DNA of 64,000 nt from Bombella intestini (GCF_002003665.1 NZ_JATM01000005.1:118108-182107); one strand, 5' to 3'; counted from the first letter of the stretch, positions 35,262 to 44,520 are shown. The notes: generated from the sequence alone by a model not told the origin. Numbers and translations are program-made.

Positions 35262-38200
35262 TTAGAAGGCAACCTTAACGGAACCAGTTGCCCCGCTATC
35301 CATGGAGTGCTCCCCATACTGCCCGGTGTAGGACAGATCGAGGTCCACAGAGTCGGTAACCTTAGCAGACAGACCCGCCTTAACCACGGCAGCATCACGA
35401 GACAGCAACACGCCGCTAACCCGCATATCGCTACCATCATTGAGGAAGCGTTCTGTTCTGCTGGAGCCGAGGCTACCATAGGCCCGGCGGTAAGCCCCCA
35501 TGGCATGGGCACGCAGCCACATGTCACCAATCTGGAAGCTACGCGCCACACGGAAACCAAAGCTCGTGAAGCCTACGCTCCGATCTTTGGACTGACCATA
35601 GAGAGCCGCCACACCACGCTCACTGAAGCGTCCAGCGTACTGGTTGACGTAGGACCCTTCGAGGAAGGGTTCAAACTGAAGCTTACCAAAGTCAAACTTG
35701 TAGCTCAGCTCCGTAAAGGCACGGGCTGTACCGCTACGGTAGTTACTGGTCTGACGACCACCAAAGTCAGCCACCTGCACATGGCGGCGCATGTTCATCA
35801 GGTTCCAAGTATAGAACGCACCCATACGCAGATTGAACCGCCCCCAATGGGACCCCGCATAGCTACCCAGACTGATATTGTTGCTGTTACCAGAAGAGTT
35901 GCTGGAGCCATTGGTATTGAACATGGAGTGCCCATAGGCAATCATGCCACCCACACGCCAGCGGTCATCAATCGGCGTATCCACCCCCATGACGAACCCA
36001 GCTGTCTGATGATGCAGCGGGCTTACGTTTCCACCGCCATTGCGCCCCAGGCTCCCATAAGCCTGACCCCACATGATGGTGTGGTTGCTATCGCACCGTG
36101 CTCCTCTACGCCGGGTGTGGAGATCATAATGTCCCCGGGTTGACAGAATACCGTCACCATCGCTGTTACCATCACAGCTTGCATCACCCAGACGATCCAG
36201 CACAGCCTGCTCAAGCAGGTAACTGTCCTGAATCATAGCCGTACGGGCAGAAGCGTGAATATCACCAGACAGATTGTTCAGTGCATGACGTGCCTCACCT
36301 GTAGATGTAAGGCCTGTCATAGCCTGAATCACAGGGCTGCTATCACCCATACGGTCCAGCGCATTGCCAACTGCACGTTCATTCCCGCTCTGGGCAACAC
36401 CGCTGAATGCTGTAGCATTACGTGTATAAATCACATCCACAGCTTGGTTTTCGAACACCAGATAAGGTGAAACGAAAGGACCTGTCTGCATGTCGCCTGT
36501 TACGGTCAGAGCATTGTCATGGTTAGCACTGACTGTCCCTGTGGCCGTGAGGATACGATAACCATCCCCAGCATAGACACGCCCGGTATCGCTTTTCACG
36601 ATACCAAGGGTCGCACTGTTCAGCTGGGCATCGCCATTCACATGGACCAAGCCACTGTTAAGCTGACGGTAAGAACCTGTCAGAGAACGACCTGTCGTAT
36701 CAAGCAACCCGTTACCACGGTTATAGCCCTGAACGTTGTTAAGCGTGATGTAGGAGTTGGACGTAGTCGGTGTGGAGCTAACCCCCACAGAAAGAACAGA
36801 CTGATGGCCTGCGCTACCATTCATCGTAAGGGCTGTGCCCTTATTCCCGGCGGCACCGATGTTCAGCGTACCATTGCTCTGGTTCCAGTTAGACTCAACC
36901 GTACCACCGCCATCAACTGTCGTAACAGCAGCTGCACCGTTGTCTGTCGTGTTACCGGTCAGAATGGCACCATCCTCAACCTTGATCCCGGACGAAGATG
37001 TATTGTTGCTGTCGGAAGCCTGACCATAACCAGAGGCCAGAGCCAATGTCGTATTCTTACCGGAAACGACCGTCTGGCCCTGATAGCTGTTATCATGGTT
37101 GGCAACATACAGCGTACCGCCACCCGTTGCGGTCATACCGCCGGTGCCTGTCAGCTTACCTGTAAGATAGGTGTTCTGGCTGTTTGTATCGAAGGTGCCA
37201 TGACGGACAGGCTCACCGGAAGGTGTGCCATCAGACAGGGCAACATTGGAATCCACATGCAGGTCGCTGCCCTGGCGGTTACGGATAATACCGTTGCCAT
37301 ACAGCACAAGACCGCCATTCCCCTTAGGAGAGTTCTGGTTCGTCTGGCTGGCATCGCTGCTGATACCACTGCTACCGTTCGTATCACCAACAACAAGAGT
37401 ACCGGTCCCCGCACCCTTGGTGGACTGATCAGCACCACCAACGTTCAGCTGACCATCACTTTTGATCTTAATATTGCCAGCACTGTTGATGACACCACCA
37501 GCCGTGACACCAGCAGAATAGAGCGGGGCTTTTCCCTGACCCGTACCGACAGTCATACCACCCCGACCAACGTTCAGCTGACCACCAGCCTGAGTTCCCC
37601 CAGTCCCAGCATAACCAACATTGACGGAACTATTAGATGCCAGACCACCAGCGTTCTGCTGCCCACCGACAGTCACGCCGTAGGCATTCACCACACCACC
37701 CTTCTGGACATTCAGCTGGCCAGTACCCTGATTACCAACAATCAGGTTACCCGTCTGGCTACTGCCCGTCAGATTCATCGTGGACTGCGTATTGGTACCA
37801 GCAGTCTGACCGTTACCGACAGTTACCGTACCAACAGACCCAGCCTTATTCCCGATAGTGACATTACCGGCACTGGTAAATGTACCACCATTCTGGACAT
37901 TAAGTGACCCCTGGCCGCCGTTACCGACAACCGTCTGTACGCTCAGACCAGCATCATTTTTAACCGTCAGAGACGAACCAGAGCCATCAACTGTCACGCT
38001 ACCCTGAGAGCCCGTATCGGCACCAACGAGCACATCACCGCCCACAACGCTTTTACCACCCTGCTTGATAGCAAGGCTGCCCTCACCGCTTGCACCGACA
38101 AGCACACCACCAGCACCAACAGTCATGGCACTGCCATCACCGGTAACGGACACATCGCCCTTACCATCAGCCTGGTTACCGACAGCGACAGTCATCACAC

Positions 38201-38885
38201 CGACCTGACCGCCATTCTGGACGATCAAATGGTTTGCCTGCTTCGTGCTGCTGGCCCCGTAGTATGAATCACCATTACCAACAATCAGCTGACCATAAGG
38301 CTGGAGAGGCTTTTTATTGGCATCAGTCTGGTTGAACAGCAGCAACACACCATTCTTATCAACCGTCAGCGTTGCAGAATCATTGGCAGCAAGACCAACA
38401 ATCATTGCACCACCGTTCACACGGTTAGAGATGATACCGCCCAGCTTGTCTCCATTACCTGTCAGGGTCAGGGAGCCATTACCACGGATAATTGTACGTC
38501 CGTTATAAGAATTCTGCCCTGTAAACGTCACATTATTGGGCTGTGTCTGCTGTGTTGTATTGATAGACTCACCCGTGTTGATATCAACACCACCGGCCTG
38601 ATCAATAGAAGTTGTGTTCCCCGAAGTGACAAAGATAGACCCTGAGAAAACCTGATTCGTCCCATCACCCTTAATACGGTGAACGGAATTATCCGTGATG
38701 ACGTCACCCAGGCTCGACAGATTCGCTGCCTCCGTAACGTTAACGTAAGGAGGACTCTGATCGTCACCCACCACCGGCAAAGCCGCTGGGGCCTCATCCG
38801 CAGCATTAGCGGGCGTGAAAACAGGCCCGAACGGCGTCACGTCCACACAGAACAAAGCAGCCGTAAACAAAAGTTTATTCCGCAT
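35262..38885 (-). CDS. Autotransporter (type Va) with long repetitive passenger
   Basis: The 1207-residue protein starts at ATG 38885 behind GGAGA. A signal peptide (about 28 residues, ending ANA-ADEA) precedes a Gly/Asn/Thr-rich passenger to about residue 900. The passenger is made of beta-helix-like units with recurring patterns such as LxVGxxGxGxLxVxxGG. From about residue 940 comes an autotransporter beta-barrel (HTIMWGQAYGSLGR, HWGRFNLRMGAFYTW) ending in an aromatic residue (VKVAF), the usual Bam signal. The passenger has few cysteines and no protease triad I can see, so adhesion or biofilm is more likely than enzymatic action. Ligand unknown. A candidate promoter lies in the AT-rich stretch just upstream. 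Confidence 0.92.
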   Translation of the reverse strand: MRNKLLFTAALFCVDVTPFGPVFTPANAADEAPAALPVVGDDQSPPYVNVTEAANLSSLGDVITDNSVHRIKGDGTNQVFSGSIFVTSGNTTSIDQAGGVDINTGESINTTQQTQPNNVTFTGQNSYNGRTIIRGNGSLTLTGNGDKLGGIISNRVNGGAMIVGLAANDSATLTVDKNGVLLLFNQTDANKKPLQPYGQLIVGNGDSYYGASSTKQANHLIVQNGGQVGVMTVAVGNQADGKGDVSVTGDGSAMTVGAGGVLVGASGEGSLAIKQGGKSVVGGDVLVGADTGSQGSVTVDGSGSSLTVKNDAGLSVQTVVGNGGQGSLNVQNGGTFTSAGNVTIGNKAGSVGTVTVGNGQTAGTNTQSTMNLTGSSQTGNLIVGNQGTGQLNVQKGGVVNAYGVTVGGQQNAGGLASNSSVNVGYAGTGGTQAGGQLNVGRGGMTVGTGQGKAPLYSAGVTAGGVINSAGNIKIKSDGQLNVGGADQSTKGAGTGTLVVGDTNGSSGISSDASQTNQNSPKGNGGLVLYGNGIIRNRQGSDLHVDSNVALSDGTPSGEPVRHGTFDTNSQNTYLTGKLTGTGGMTATGGGTLYVANHDNSYQGQTVVSGKNTTLALASGYGQASDSNNTSSSGIKVEDGAILTGNTTDNGAAAVTTVDGGGTVESNWNQSNGTLNIGAAGNKGTALTMNGSAGHQSVLSVGVSSTPTTSNSYITLNNVQGYNRGNGLLDTTGRSLTGSYRQLNSGLVHVNGDAQLNSATLGIVKSDTGRVYAGDGYRILTATGTVSANHDNALTVTGDMQTGPFVSPYLVFENQAVDVIYTRNATAFSGVAQSGNERAVGNALDRMGDSSPVIQAMTGLTSTGEARHALNNLSGDIHASARTAMIQDSYLLEQAVLDRLGDASCDGNSDGDGILSTRGHYDLHTRRRGARCDSNHTIMWGQAYGSLGRNGGGNVSPLHHQTAGFVMGVDTPIDDRWRVGGMIAYGHSMFNTNGSSNSSGNSNNISLGSYAGSHWGRFNLRMGAFYTWNLMNMRRHVQVADFGGRQTSNYRSGTARAFTELSYKFDFGKLQFEPFLEGSYVNQYAGRFSERGVAALYGQSKDRSVGFTSFGFRVARSFQIGDMWLRAHAMGAYRRAYGSLGSSRTERFLNDGSDMRVSGVLLSRDAAVVKAGLSAKVTDSVDLDLSYTGQYGEHSMDSGATGSVKVAF

Positions 38886-39171
38886 GATTTTCTCCAACGC
38901 CGAACACACCACTCCCCCTTCCGCTTTTGCAGGCACCATCACCTAGAGAGCCCTTGTCTCTAAGGGGGATCACTTAATTACTTAACGAGATATAACAACG
39001 TGTTAAAAAATTCAAATAATTTTATACTTAATTAAGCAGTTTTCCGGGGACACAGCGTGTCGATTCGCCATAATTGACAGCACCACCCCAACACATTTCT
39101 AGATGAAAATGAGGATGCGCTAGAGCATACAAAATACATGCTCTAGTAAATCTACTACACTCTAAAGTATA
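38886..39171 (-). promoter_or_regulatory. AT-rich upstream region of the autotransporter
   Basis: This holds a probable promoter (on the - strand TTGAAT, 15 bases, TATATC, at about 38990-39020) and two copies of ACTTAATTA flanking it at about 38971 and 39030. The perfect inverted repeat CTAGAGCAT/ATGCTCTAG lies at 39120-39146, just after the Rrf2 gene. The repeat could end the rrf2 transcript or be an operator. No gene seen. Confidence 0.45.
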
Positions 39172-39627
39172 TTAAATGGTAAATGAAATAGGAGCCTGCC
39201 TTGGACGCTCCAACCCTGAACGTTCAGCCTGCTGCAAAAGATCAGCCAAAGTAATTCCTGAGAGACGCTCTTTAATCCCGTCATTAAGCTCTGCCCATAG
39301 AGGGGCAATTACCAAAGACTGAAGCGGATTATTACCTTTCCCCTGAAAAGCAGCCACCTGGTCCCGAATACCAACAGCGCAAACAATTTCATGCAGGCTC
39401 ACCACCCGCGGGGACCGCCCCAACCGGTATCCCCCTTTCGGGCCGCGTACGCTGTCCAGCAGGCCCGCCCGGGACAACGCCTGCAATACCGGCTCAATCC
39501 CCCGCCGGAGCAAGCCGCTGCGCTTTGCTATGTCTGCCCCGCTTACAACACCGGACCGCCCAGCATAAAAAGCCACATCAAGCATAATGGACAGTGCCGT
39601 TAGGATACGGTCATTTTTCAGATACAT
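39172..39627 (-). CDS. Rrf2-family transcriptional regulator
   Basis: The 151-residue protein has a winged-helix DNA-binding domain (SGADIAKRSGLLRRGIEPVLQALSRAGLL, then SVRGPKGGYRLGR), typical of Rrf2. It has only one cysteine (EIVCAVG), so it lacks the three-Cys cluster site of IscR and probably does not bind a conventional Fe-S cluster. It is divergent from cysK, which points to control of cysteine synthesis, as CymR-type Rrf2 proteins do in other bacteria. Start ATG 39627 (a GTG immediately precedes it). Confidence 0.85.
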   Translation of the reverse strand: MYLKNDRILTALSIMLDVAFYAGRSGVVSGADIAKRSGLLRRGIEPVLQALSRAGLLDSVRGPKGGYRLGRSPRVVSLHEIVCAVGIRDQVAAFQGKGNNPLQSLVIAPLWAELNDGIKERLSGITLADLLQQAERSGLERPRQAPISFTI

Positions 39628-39816
39628 CACTCACTCTTCAGCCATCAAAGCCTATCAGGCTCTTTTAACTTATCTCACAACATAGGAAAGAAAATTATGC
39701 GAACGATTCGCGGTGCCTTGATGTTTCTATAACCAACCCACCAAAGCAGCATGACGGATACCGGATAGACCTGCTAGGGTTCTAACAATGTCCATCCATG
39801 GCAAGGAGTACCACCG

Positions 39817-40818
39817 ATGACAGAATCACGCTCATCAGATTTTCCTTTCCCTCTTTCCAAAACGGCCTTCGCGCCTCCCCGCGGGTATGTCTATCCTTCC
39901 TTTCTGGAAGTCGTAGGCGGTACGCCTCTAGTCGCTGTTCCCCACCTGACAGAGACAGAAAAGCTGAAAGCTCACCTGCTGCTCAAGCTCGAATTCTTTA
40001 ATCCTATGGCCTCCGTTAAGGACCGGATCGGCGTTGCCATGCTGCGGGAAGCACAGGACAAGGGACTTATTACACCGGGCAAATCTATCCTTGTGGAACC
40101 AACATCCGGCAATACCGGCATTGGCCTCGCTTTTGCGGCGGCATCGCTAGGCTACCAGATGATCGTTACCATGCCGGAAAGTGCCTCTATGGAACGACGG
40201 AAAATGCTGGCCTTGCTAGGCGTAACGCTGGAGCTGACACCCGCCCGACAGGGTATGAAGGGTGCTATCAGCCGAGCCCAGGAAATTCTCAAAGAAACCA
40301 AGAATGCCTGGATGCCTAGCCAGTTTACAAATCCGGCCAATCCAAAAGTCCATGCTGAAACGACCGCTGAAGAAATCTGGACAGATACCGCCGGTGCTGT
40401 GGATGCCGTGGTGGCCGGACTCGGCACAGGTGGGACAGCCTCTGGCATTGCCCATGCCCTCAAGCCACGCAAGGAAGGGCTGAAGGTCTTCGGACTGGAG
40501 CCCTCTGAAAGTGCGGTCCTCAATGGTGATGATCCCGGCCCGCATGGCATTCAGGGGCTTGGACCGGGCTTCAAACCGGATACTCTGGACATTCGGGCTT
40601 TGGATAAGGTGATTCCTGTCACCGAACATGATGCTCTGACAACGGCCCGCCTCTGCGCCCGCACGGAAGGTCTGCCGATTGGTATTTCCGCCGGTGCTGC
40701 ACTGTTTGCCGCTATGGAGCTTGCCAAAAAGGACGAATGGGCCGGTAAGACCATCGTTGCCATCGTCCCTGACTTTGCCGAACGTTACCTTTCCACGCCA
40801 CTTTTTGCCGGTCTGTAA
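39817..40818 (+). CDS. cysK: Cysteine synthase A (O-acetylserine sulfhydrylase)
   Basis: CysK makes cysteine from O-acetylserine and sulfide with PLP. The 333-residue protein has the PLP lysine K68 in NPMASVKDR, the substrate loop EPTSGNTGIGLA and the phosphate-binding GLGTGGTASG. The first 20 or so residues are a non-conserved tail. It is divergent from an Rrf2 regulator and convergent with the dehydrogenase gene across a terminator. It links with the sulfite-reductase locus 6.3 kb downstream, which would provide the sulfide. Confidence 0.95.
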   Translation: MTESRSSDFPFPLSKTAFAPPRGYVYPSFLEVVGGTPLVAVPHLTETEKLKAHLLLKLEFFNPMASVKDRIGVAMLREAQDKGLITPGKSILVEPTSGNTGIGLAFAAASLGYQMIVTMPESASMERRKMLALLGVTLELTPARQGMKGAISRAQEILKETKNAWMPSQFTNPANPKVHAETTAEEIWTDTAGAVDAVVAGLGTGGTASGIAHALKPRKEGLKVFGLEPSESAVLNGDDPGPHGIQGLGPGFKPDTLDIRALDKVIPVTEHDALTTARLCARTEGLPIGISAGAALFAAMELAKKDEWAGKTIVAIVPDFAERYLSTPLFAGL

Positions 40819-40834
40819 GAACCACATATACAAA

Positions 40835-40876
40835 AAGCCTCCGTTCCCCAAAAAGGAACGGAGGCTTCTTCTTTTC
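40835..40876. terminator. Bidirectional terminator after cysK
   Basis: AAGCCTCCGTTCC (40835-40847) pairs perfectly with GGAACGGAGGCTT (40855-40867). It is followed by TTCTTTT on the + strand and an A-run on the other side, serving both cysK and the convergent dehydrogenase gene. Confidence 0.92.
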
Positions 40877-40915
40877 TAAGGGAAGGGCTACACAGCCCCT
40901 CCTCAGATATTCACC

Positions 40916-41686
40916 TTATTCAGAGGTGTAACCACCATCGATCACCAGTTCGGTTGCCGTAACGAACTTGGACTCGTCAGAAGCCAGATACAGAACGCCA
41001 TAGGCCACATCTTCCGGTGTACCCAGATGACCAACCGGATGGATGTCCACCAGATGCTGATAAGCAGCCTTATCAGTGTGGGTCAGCTCATCAACCAACG
41101 GTGTCTGGATATAACCGGGGCAGACGCTGTTGATGCGAATCTTGTAACCATTACGGGCACAATGCAGGGCGGCAGACTTGGTGAGCATCTTCACGCCACC
41201 TTTGGAAGACCCATAAGCAGCCAGATTCGGAATACCAACCAGCGCAGAGCTAGAACACATGTTGACGATGGAACCACCCTCACCGCCATTCAGCTCACGC
41301 ATGCTCTCGACAGCGTATTTCGTACCGAGGAACACGCCATCCAGATTGATGGACTGCACACGACGCCATTCTTCCAGAGAGGTGCTTTCAATGGTGCCAT
41401 CAAAGGCGATGCCAGCGTTATTGACGACGATATCCAAGCGACCATCATGCTCCTTGATGGCAGCCATCGTCTTCTTCCACTCATCTTCCTTCGCCACGTT
41501 CAGCGGCAGGAAGCAGGCCTTACCACCGGCCTTGCGGATTTCTTCTACAACCTCTTCACCACCCTTCGGGTTGAGGTCTGCCACGATGACCTTGGCACCT
41601 TCCTTGGCCAGAACTTTAGCAATTCCCTTGCCAATTCCACTGCCAGCACCAGTTACGAGTGCAATCTTCCCAGAAATCCGTCCCAT
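40916..41686 (-). CDS. Short-chain dehydrogenase/reductase (classical SDR)
   Basis: The 256-residue protein has the cofactor motif TGAGSGIG (residues 12-19), NNAG near 89-92 and the catalytic S145/Y158/K162 set. D37 at the end of the second strand (VADLN) favours NAD(H) over NADP(H). Closest in style are secondary-alcohol and glucose 1-dehydrogenase-like SDRs, but substrate cannot be read. A perfect FNR-type box 60 bp upstream suggests it is made when oxygen is low, fitting NADH re-oxidation. It is a less likely candidate for the ketoreductase missing from the polyene cluster, being 7 kb away and NAD-type. Confidence 0.85.
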   Translation of the reverse strand: MGRISGKIALVTGAGSGIGKGIAKVLAKEGAKVIVADLNPKGGEEVVEEIRKAGGKACFLPLNVAKEDEWKKTMAAIKEHDGRLDIVVNNAGIAFDGTIESTSLEEWRRVQSINLDGVFLGTKYAVESMRELNGGEGGSIVNMCSSSALVGIPNLAAYGSSKGGVKMLTKSAALHCARNGYKIRINSVCPGYIQTPLVDELTHTDKAAYQHLVDIHPVGHLGTPEDVAYGVLYLASDESKFVTATELVIDGGYTSE

Positions 41687-42172
41687 CTGTCATCTCCTCA
41701 GATAAAGGGTCTAGTTTCACGCTACTCTTTTCACACAAAATCACCTTGATTTATATCAAATTAACGGGGAGACCGATCTCACTCATTACTGTTTCCGGTC
41801 ATGCCCTCTGCCCTGCTCCGCAGTCTACAGCACTTTTTATATTCACTCTTCATTCATGCATATCATCCATGCCCATAAAGCATTTCCTGTCTGACTAACC
41901 GCTAACGGGCACCCTTCTCTGATCCGACTTTATAGGGTCAATTATTTAATACGAAATATAATAGTTATTATAAAATCCCCACTATCTCGCCCATAGGCTC
42001 ACACCTGACAGTCTAATTTTTTCAAGAAAAACACATAAAAACAGTATGTTATGAAAAAGTTTGCTCGGGGAGCATTTTTTCACTTTTCAAACACAGAGAA
42101 TACTCCATTATGACAATGAAATCTGTTGATTTAATAAACAACTATCAGACAAAGTTCTATGGAGTTCCCATC
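41687..42172. other. Long intergenic region before the TauD-like gene
   Basis: Apart from the FNR-type box this AT-rich stretch has no obvious gene. A 20-codon open frame (MKKFARGAFFHFSNTENTPL) runs from ATG 42051 to TGA 42111-42113. Inside it TGCTC-GGG-GAGCA at 42062-42074 is followed by six T, a weak terminator. The frame's stop overlaps an ATG at 42110 that reads in frame into the dioxygenase, so this may be a leader-peptide or attenuator arrangement. Confidence 0.45.
41746..41759. promoter_or_regulatory. Perfect FNR/ANR-type binding site
   Basis: TTGATTTATATCAA matches the consensus TTGAT-N4-ATCAA exactly. It lies 60 bp upstream of the dehydrogenase start, a position usable for activation of that gene. 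It is over 400 bp from the TauD-like start. Confidence 0.7.
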
Positions 42173-43072
42173 ATGGCTTCCACCGCTACAGCTTTTGCGC
42201 CGGCCTTCTCACCCGTTGCTACACTGAAGGCTACACCTCTCAGCCCGGCCATCGGGGCCATTGTGGAAGGGGTGGACCTTTCCGTCCCCCTCACTCCGGC
42301 CCAGAAAGAGGACATTCATCAACTACTCCTCCGCCATCAGGTTCTCTTCTTCCGCAAGCAGAAGATCACACCGGCCCAGCAGCGGGACTTTGCACGTCAT
42401 TTTGGCAAGTTGCATCTCCATCCCATCTTCCCCACAGTCCCAGATGTGCCGGAAGCCATCGTGTTAGACACGGCTAAAAATGACCTGCGGGACAATGCCC
42501 TCTGGCATACGGATGTCACCTTTCAGCAAGAGCCACCAATGGGGGCTGTGCTGACCAGCCGCCTTCTGCCGGAGACAGGTGGTGGGGACACACTCTGGGC
42601 TAGTGGCACAGCCGCCTATAATGCCCTCTCTGAGGGCATGAAGCAGCGTATTGATACGTTAACAGCCCAGCACGATTTCCTCCGCTCCTTCCCCGTTTCC
42701 CGCTATGGCCGGACGGAAGAAGAACTGAAGAAATGGGCCGAGACACGCAACAACTTCCCACCGGTGACGCACCCTGTTGTCCGCATCCACCCGGAGACGG
42801 GAGCGAAAGGGCTATTTGTTAGTGAGGGCTTCACAACAGAAATCAACGATGTAGACCCAGAGGAAGGTGCTGCCCTGTTGGCTTATCTGATCCGCCATGC
42901 CACAAAACCCGAGTTTTCCATCCGCTGGCGGTGGGAAGAAGGTGATGTCGCTTTCTGGGACAACCGCATTACACAGCATTATGCTGTGAATGACTACCTC
43001 CCTGCCCGGCGCATTATGAACCGCATTACCATCATCGGGGACCGCCCCTATGGCCCCGGTCAGAAAGGCTAA
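42173..43072 (+). CDS. TauD/TfdA-family Fe(II)/2-oxoglutarate dioxygenase
   Basis: The 299-residue protein has the iron triad H112-x-D114 (LWHTDVTF) and H269 (TQHYAVNDY), with an arginine pair at 279-280 for 2-oxoglutarate. It resembles taurine dioxygenase, which releases sulfite from sulfonates. The convergent sulfite-reductase operon supports sulfonate or sulfate-ester use, but TfdA-like substrates are possible. ATG 42173 has an ideal GGAG eight bases upstream. An in-frame ATG at 42110 would add 21 residues with no family match. It is followed 8 bp later by a permease. Confidence 0.87.
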   Translation: MASTATAFAPAFSPVATLKATPLSPAIGAIVEGVDLSVPLTPAQKEDIHQLLLRHQVLFFRKQKITPAQQRDFARHFGKLHLHPIFPTVPDVPEAIVLDTAKNDLRDNALWHTDVTFQQEPPMGAVLTSRLLPETGGGDTLWASGTAAYNALSEGMKQRIDTLTAQHDFLRSFPVSRYGRTEEELKKWAETRNNFPPVTHPVVRIHPETGAKGLFVSEGFTTEINDVDPEEGAALLAYLIRHATKPEFSIRWRWEEGDVAFWDNRITQHYAVNDYLPARRIMNRITIIGDRPYGPGQKG

Positions 43073-43080
43073 CAGACCCG

Positions 43081-44436
43081 ATGAGCCAGCCCCCTGCTTC
43101 TTTGTCATCCTCTCCCGACAGCCCCGCCGCAAGCCGTTTTAAAGGACTGCATGTAGCGATGATCTCCATTGGTGGGATCATCGGTGCCGGACTATTTGTT
43201 GGAACATCCGCTACCATCGCCGCAGCCGGCCCTGCTGTCCTGCTGTCCTATTTGGCAGCGGGAATTGTCGTCTGGCTCGTCATGCGGCTGCTCGGCGGCT
43301 TAGCCATCAGTGCCCGGGGGCAGGGCTCCTTCATTACCCATATCGCTACCCACAATGGCCCGAAAGCTGCCTTCATCACAGGCTGGAGCTACGCCTTCCT
43401 CTGGGCCGTAACAGCCGGGGCACAGGCTGTAGCAGGTGGGATGATTATTGGCAGGCTGGCGAATATTGCCCCACTTTGGGGCGCGCTTGTTCTTGTTGCC
43501 ATTGCCTGGACCATAAACCGTCTTTCCCTTCGCCATTACGGTCAGGCTGAAACAGGTCTTTCCATCTTCAAGCTACTCTTTCTAGGGGGATTCATTGCTC
43601 TTGGTCTGGGTTGGCTTGCTCTCTCCGGCCATCCCTTCACCATAGCACTCAACAACATCACCTCGCATGGCGGAATCTTCCCCAAAGGCAGCTGGGCCGT
43701 CATCGGGGCTGTACCCATGATCGTGCAGACCTTCACAGGCTGCGAAATTGCCATCATCGCCGCAACGGATAGTGACCGCCCTCTACGGGCTATCGCCCAT
43801 ACCATGCGGCGGCTCCCTTTGCAGGTACTCTTCTTCTATGCCGGGTCGGTGCTGGTCATCATTTCCCTGTTGCCATGGAACGGCGTGCATGTTGGGCAAT
43901 CTCCCTTCCTAAGTGTACTGGAATATCTCAAAGTACCACTAGCCCGCTATGCCGCCATCGCCGTGACGCTGGTTGCTGTCCTCTCCTGCCTCAACTCGGC
44001 TGTTTATGTCGTCTCCCGTACATTGCGTGAGCTGGCCGACCTCCGCCTTGCCCCGCAGAAACTGACAGAAGAAACCACTCAACAGGTTCCCATCTGGTCC
44101 CTACGGCTAACCACGCTGCTGGAGCTGGCTGTCATCGCTGCGGCCATTGGCTCACCGGAGACACTCTACCCCGTTCTTCTAGGGGCTTCCGGCGGGCTTA
44201 TCCTGTTCATCTACTTCATGATCGCCATTGCCTACTGGCTTTGGGCGCGACAGTCCCAGACAGCAACCGCCCTCCCACTCGCCAAAACTCTGACCATTCT
44301 TATTCCCGTTCTGGGTGCCATTCTTCTTATTTTACCATCAGCACGAGGGGACACCCTTCTGTCTCTCGCTGTTATTCTACTGCTGACACTGGCCAGTGTG
44401 GTCTTTGTCTCCCAACGATGTTTAAGCAGGGCCTGA
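43081..44436 (+). CDS. APC-family amino acid permease
   Basis: The 451-residue protein has twelve or so hydrophobic segments and the APC signature ISIGGIIGAGLFVGTSATIAAAGPA at the N-terminus, closest to the GabP/ProY/AnsP group. It imports an amino acid or amino-acid-like compound by proton symport. Since it lies 8 bp after the TauD-like gene, its substrate may be the amino-sulfonate acted on there; that is inference. Confidence 0.88.
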   Translation: MSQPPASLSSSPDSPAASRFKGLHVAMISIGGIIGAGLFVGTSATIAAAGPAVLLSYLAAGIVVWLVMRLLGGLAISARGQGSFITHIATHNGPKAAFITGWSYAFLWAVTAGAQAVAGGMIIGRLANIAPLWGALVLVAIAWTINRLSLRHYGQAETGLSIFKLLFLGGFIALGLGWLALSGHPFTIALNNITSHGGIFPKGSWAVIGAVPMIVQTFTGCEIAIIAATDSDRPLRAIAHTMRRLPLQVLFFYAGSVLVIISLLPWNGVHVGQSPFLSVLEYLKVPLARYAAIAVTLVAVLSCLNSAVYVVSRTLRELADLRLAPQKLTEETTQQVPIWSLRLTTLLELAVIAAAIGSPETLYPVLLGASGGLILFIYFMIAIAYWLWARQSQTATALPLAKTLTILIPVLGAILLILPSARGDTLLSLAVILLLTLASVVFVSQRCLSRA

Positions 44437-44448
44437 TACACTTTTTGA

Positions 44449-44486
44449 ACCGGGACAAGACGTTCGCCTAGCAGAACAGTCCCGGT
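44449..44486 (+). promoter_or_regulatory. Long imperfect hairpin between permease and TonB receptor
   Basis: ACCGGGAC (44449-44456) and GTCCCGGT (44479-44486) pair perfectly, and an inner stem GTTCGC/GC-A-GAAC can form in the loop. There is no T-run, so it may be an mRNA processing or translational element between the two genes. Confidence 0.5.
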
Positions 44487-44520
44487 GGCCTGTGTTTCCC
44501 ATCACCTGACCGGATTTATC

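Noticed and set aside
36519..37907. 462-codon open frame on the + strand
   Set aside because: It lies entirely inside the autotransporter gene on the other strand and comes from its biased Gly/Asn/Thr codons; no domain, signal or ribosome site.
40916..41686. SDR as the missing ketoreductase of the polyene pathway
   Set aside because: It is distant, oppositely regulated (FNR box) and has the Asp typical of NAD use; FabG borrowing is simpler.
41687..42172. Riboswitch (SAM or cobalamin type) before the sulfur locus
   Set aside because: No conserved riboswitch core or multi-stem junction is recognisable; only one weak hairpin and a short open frame are present.
42110..42172. Longer N-terminus for the TauD-like protein from ATG 42110
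   Set aside because: The added 21 residues do not resemble the family, and the GGAG eight bases before ATG 42173 is a much better start signal.
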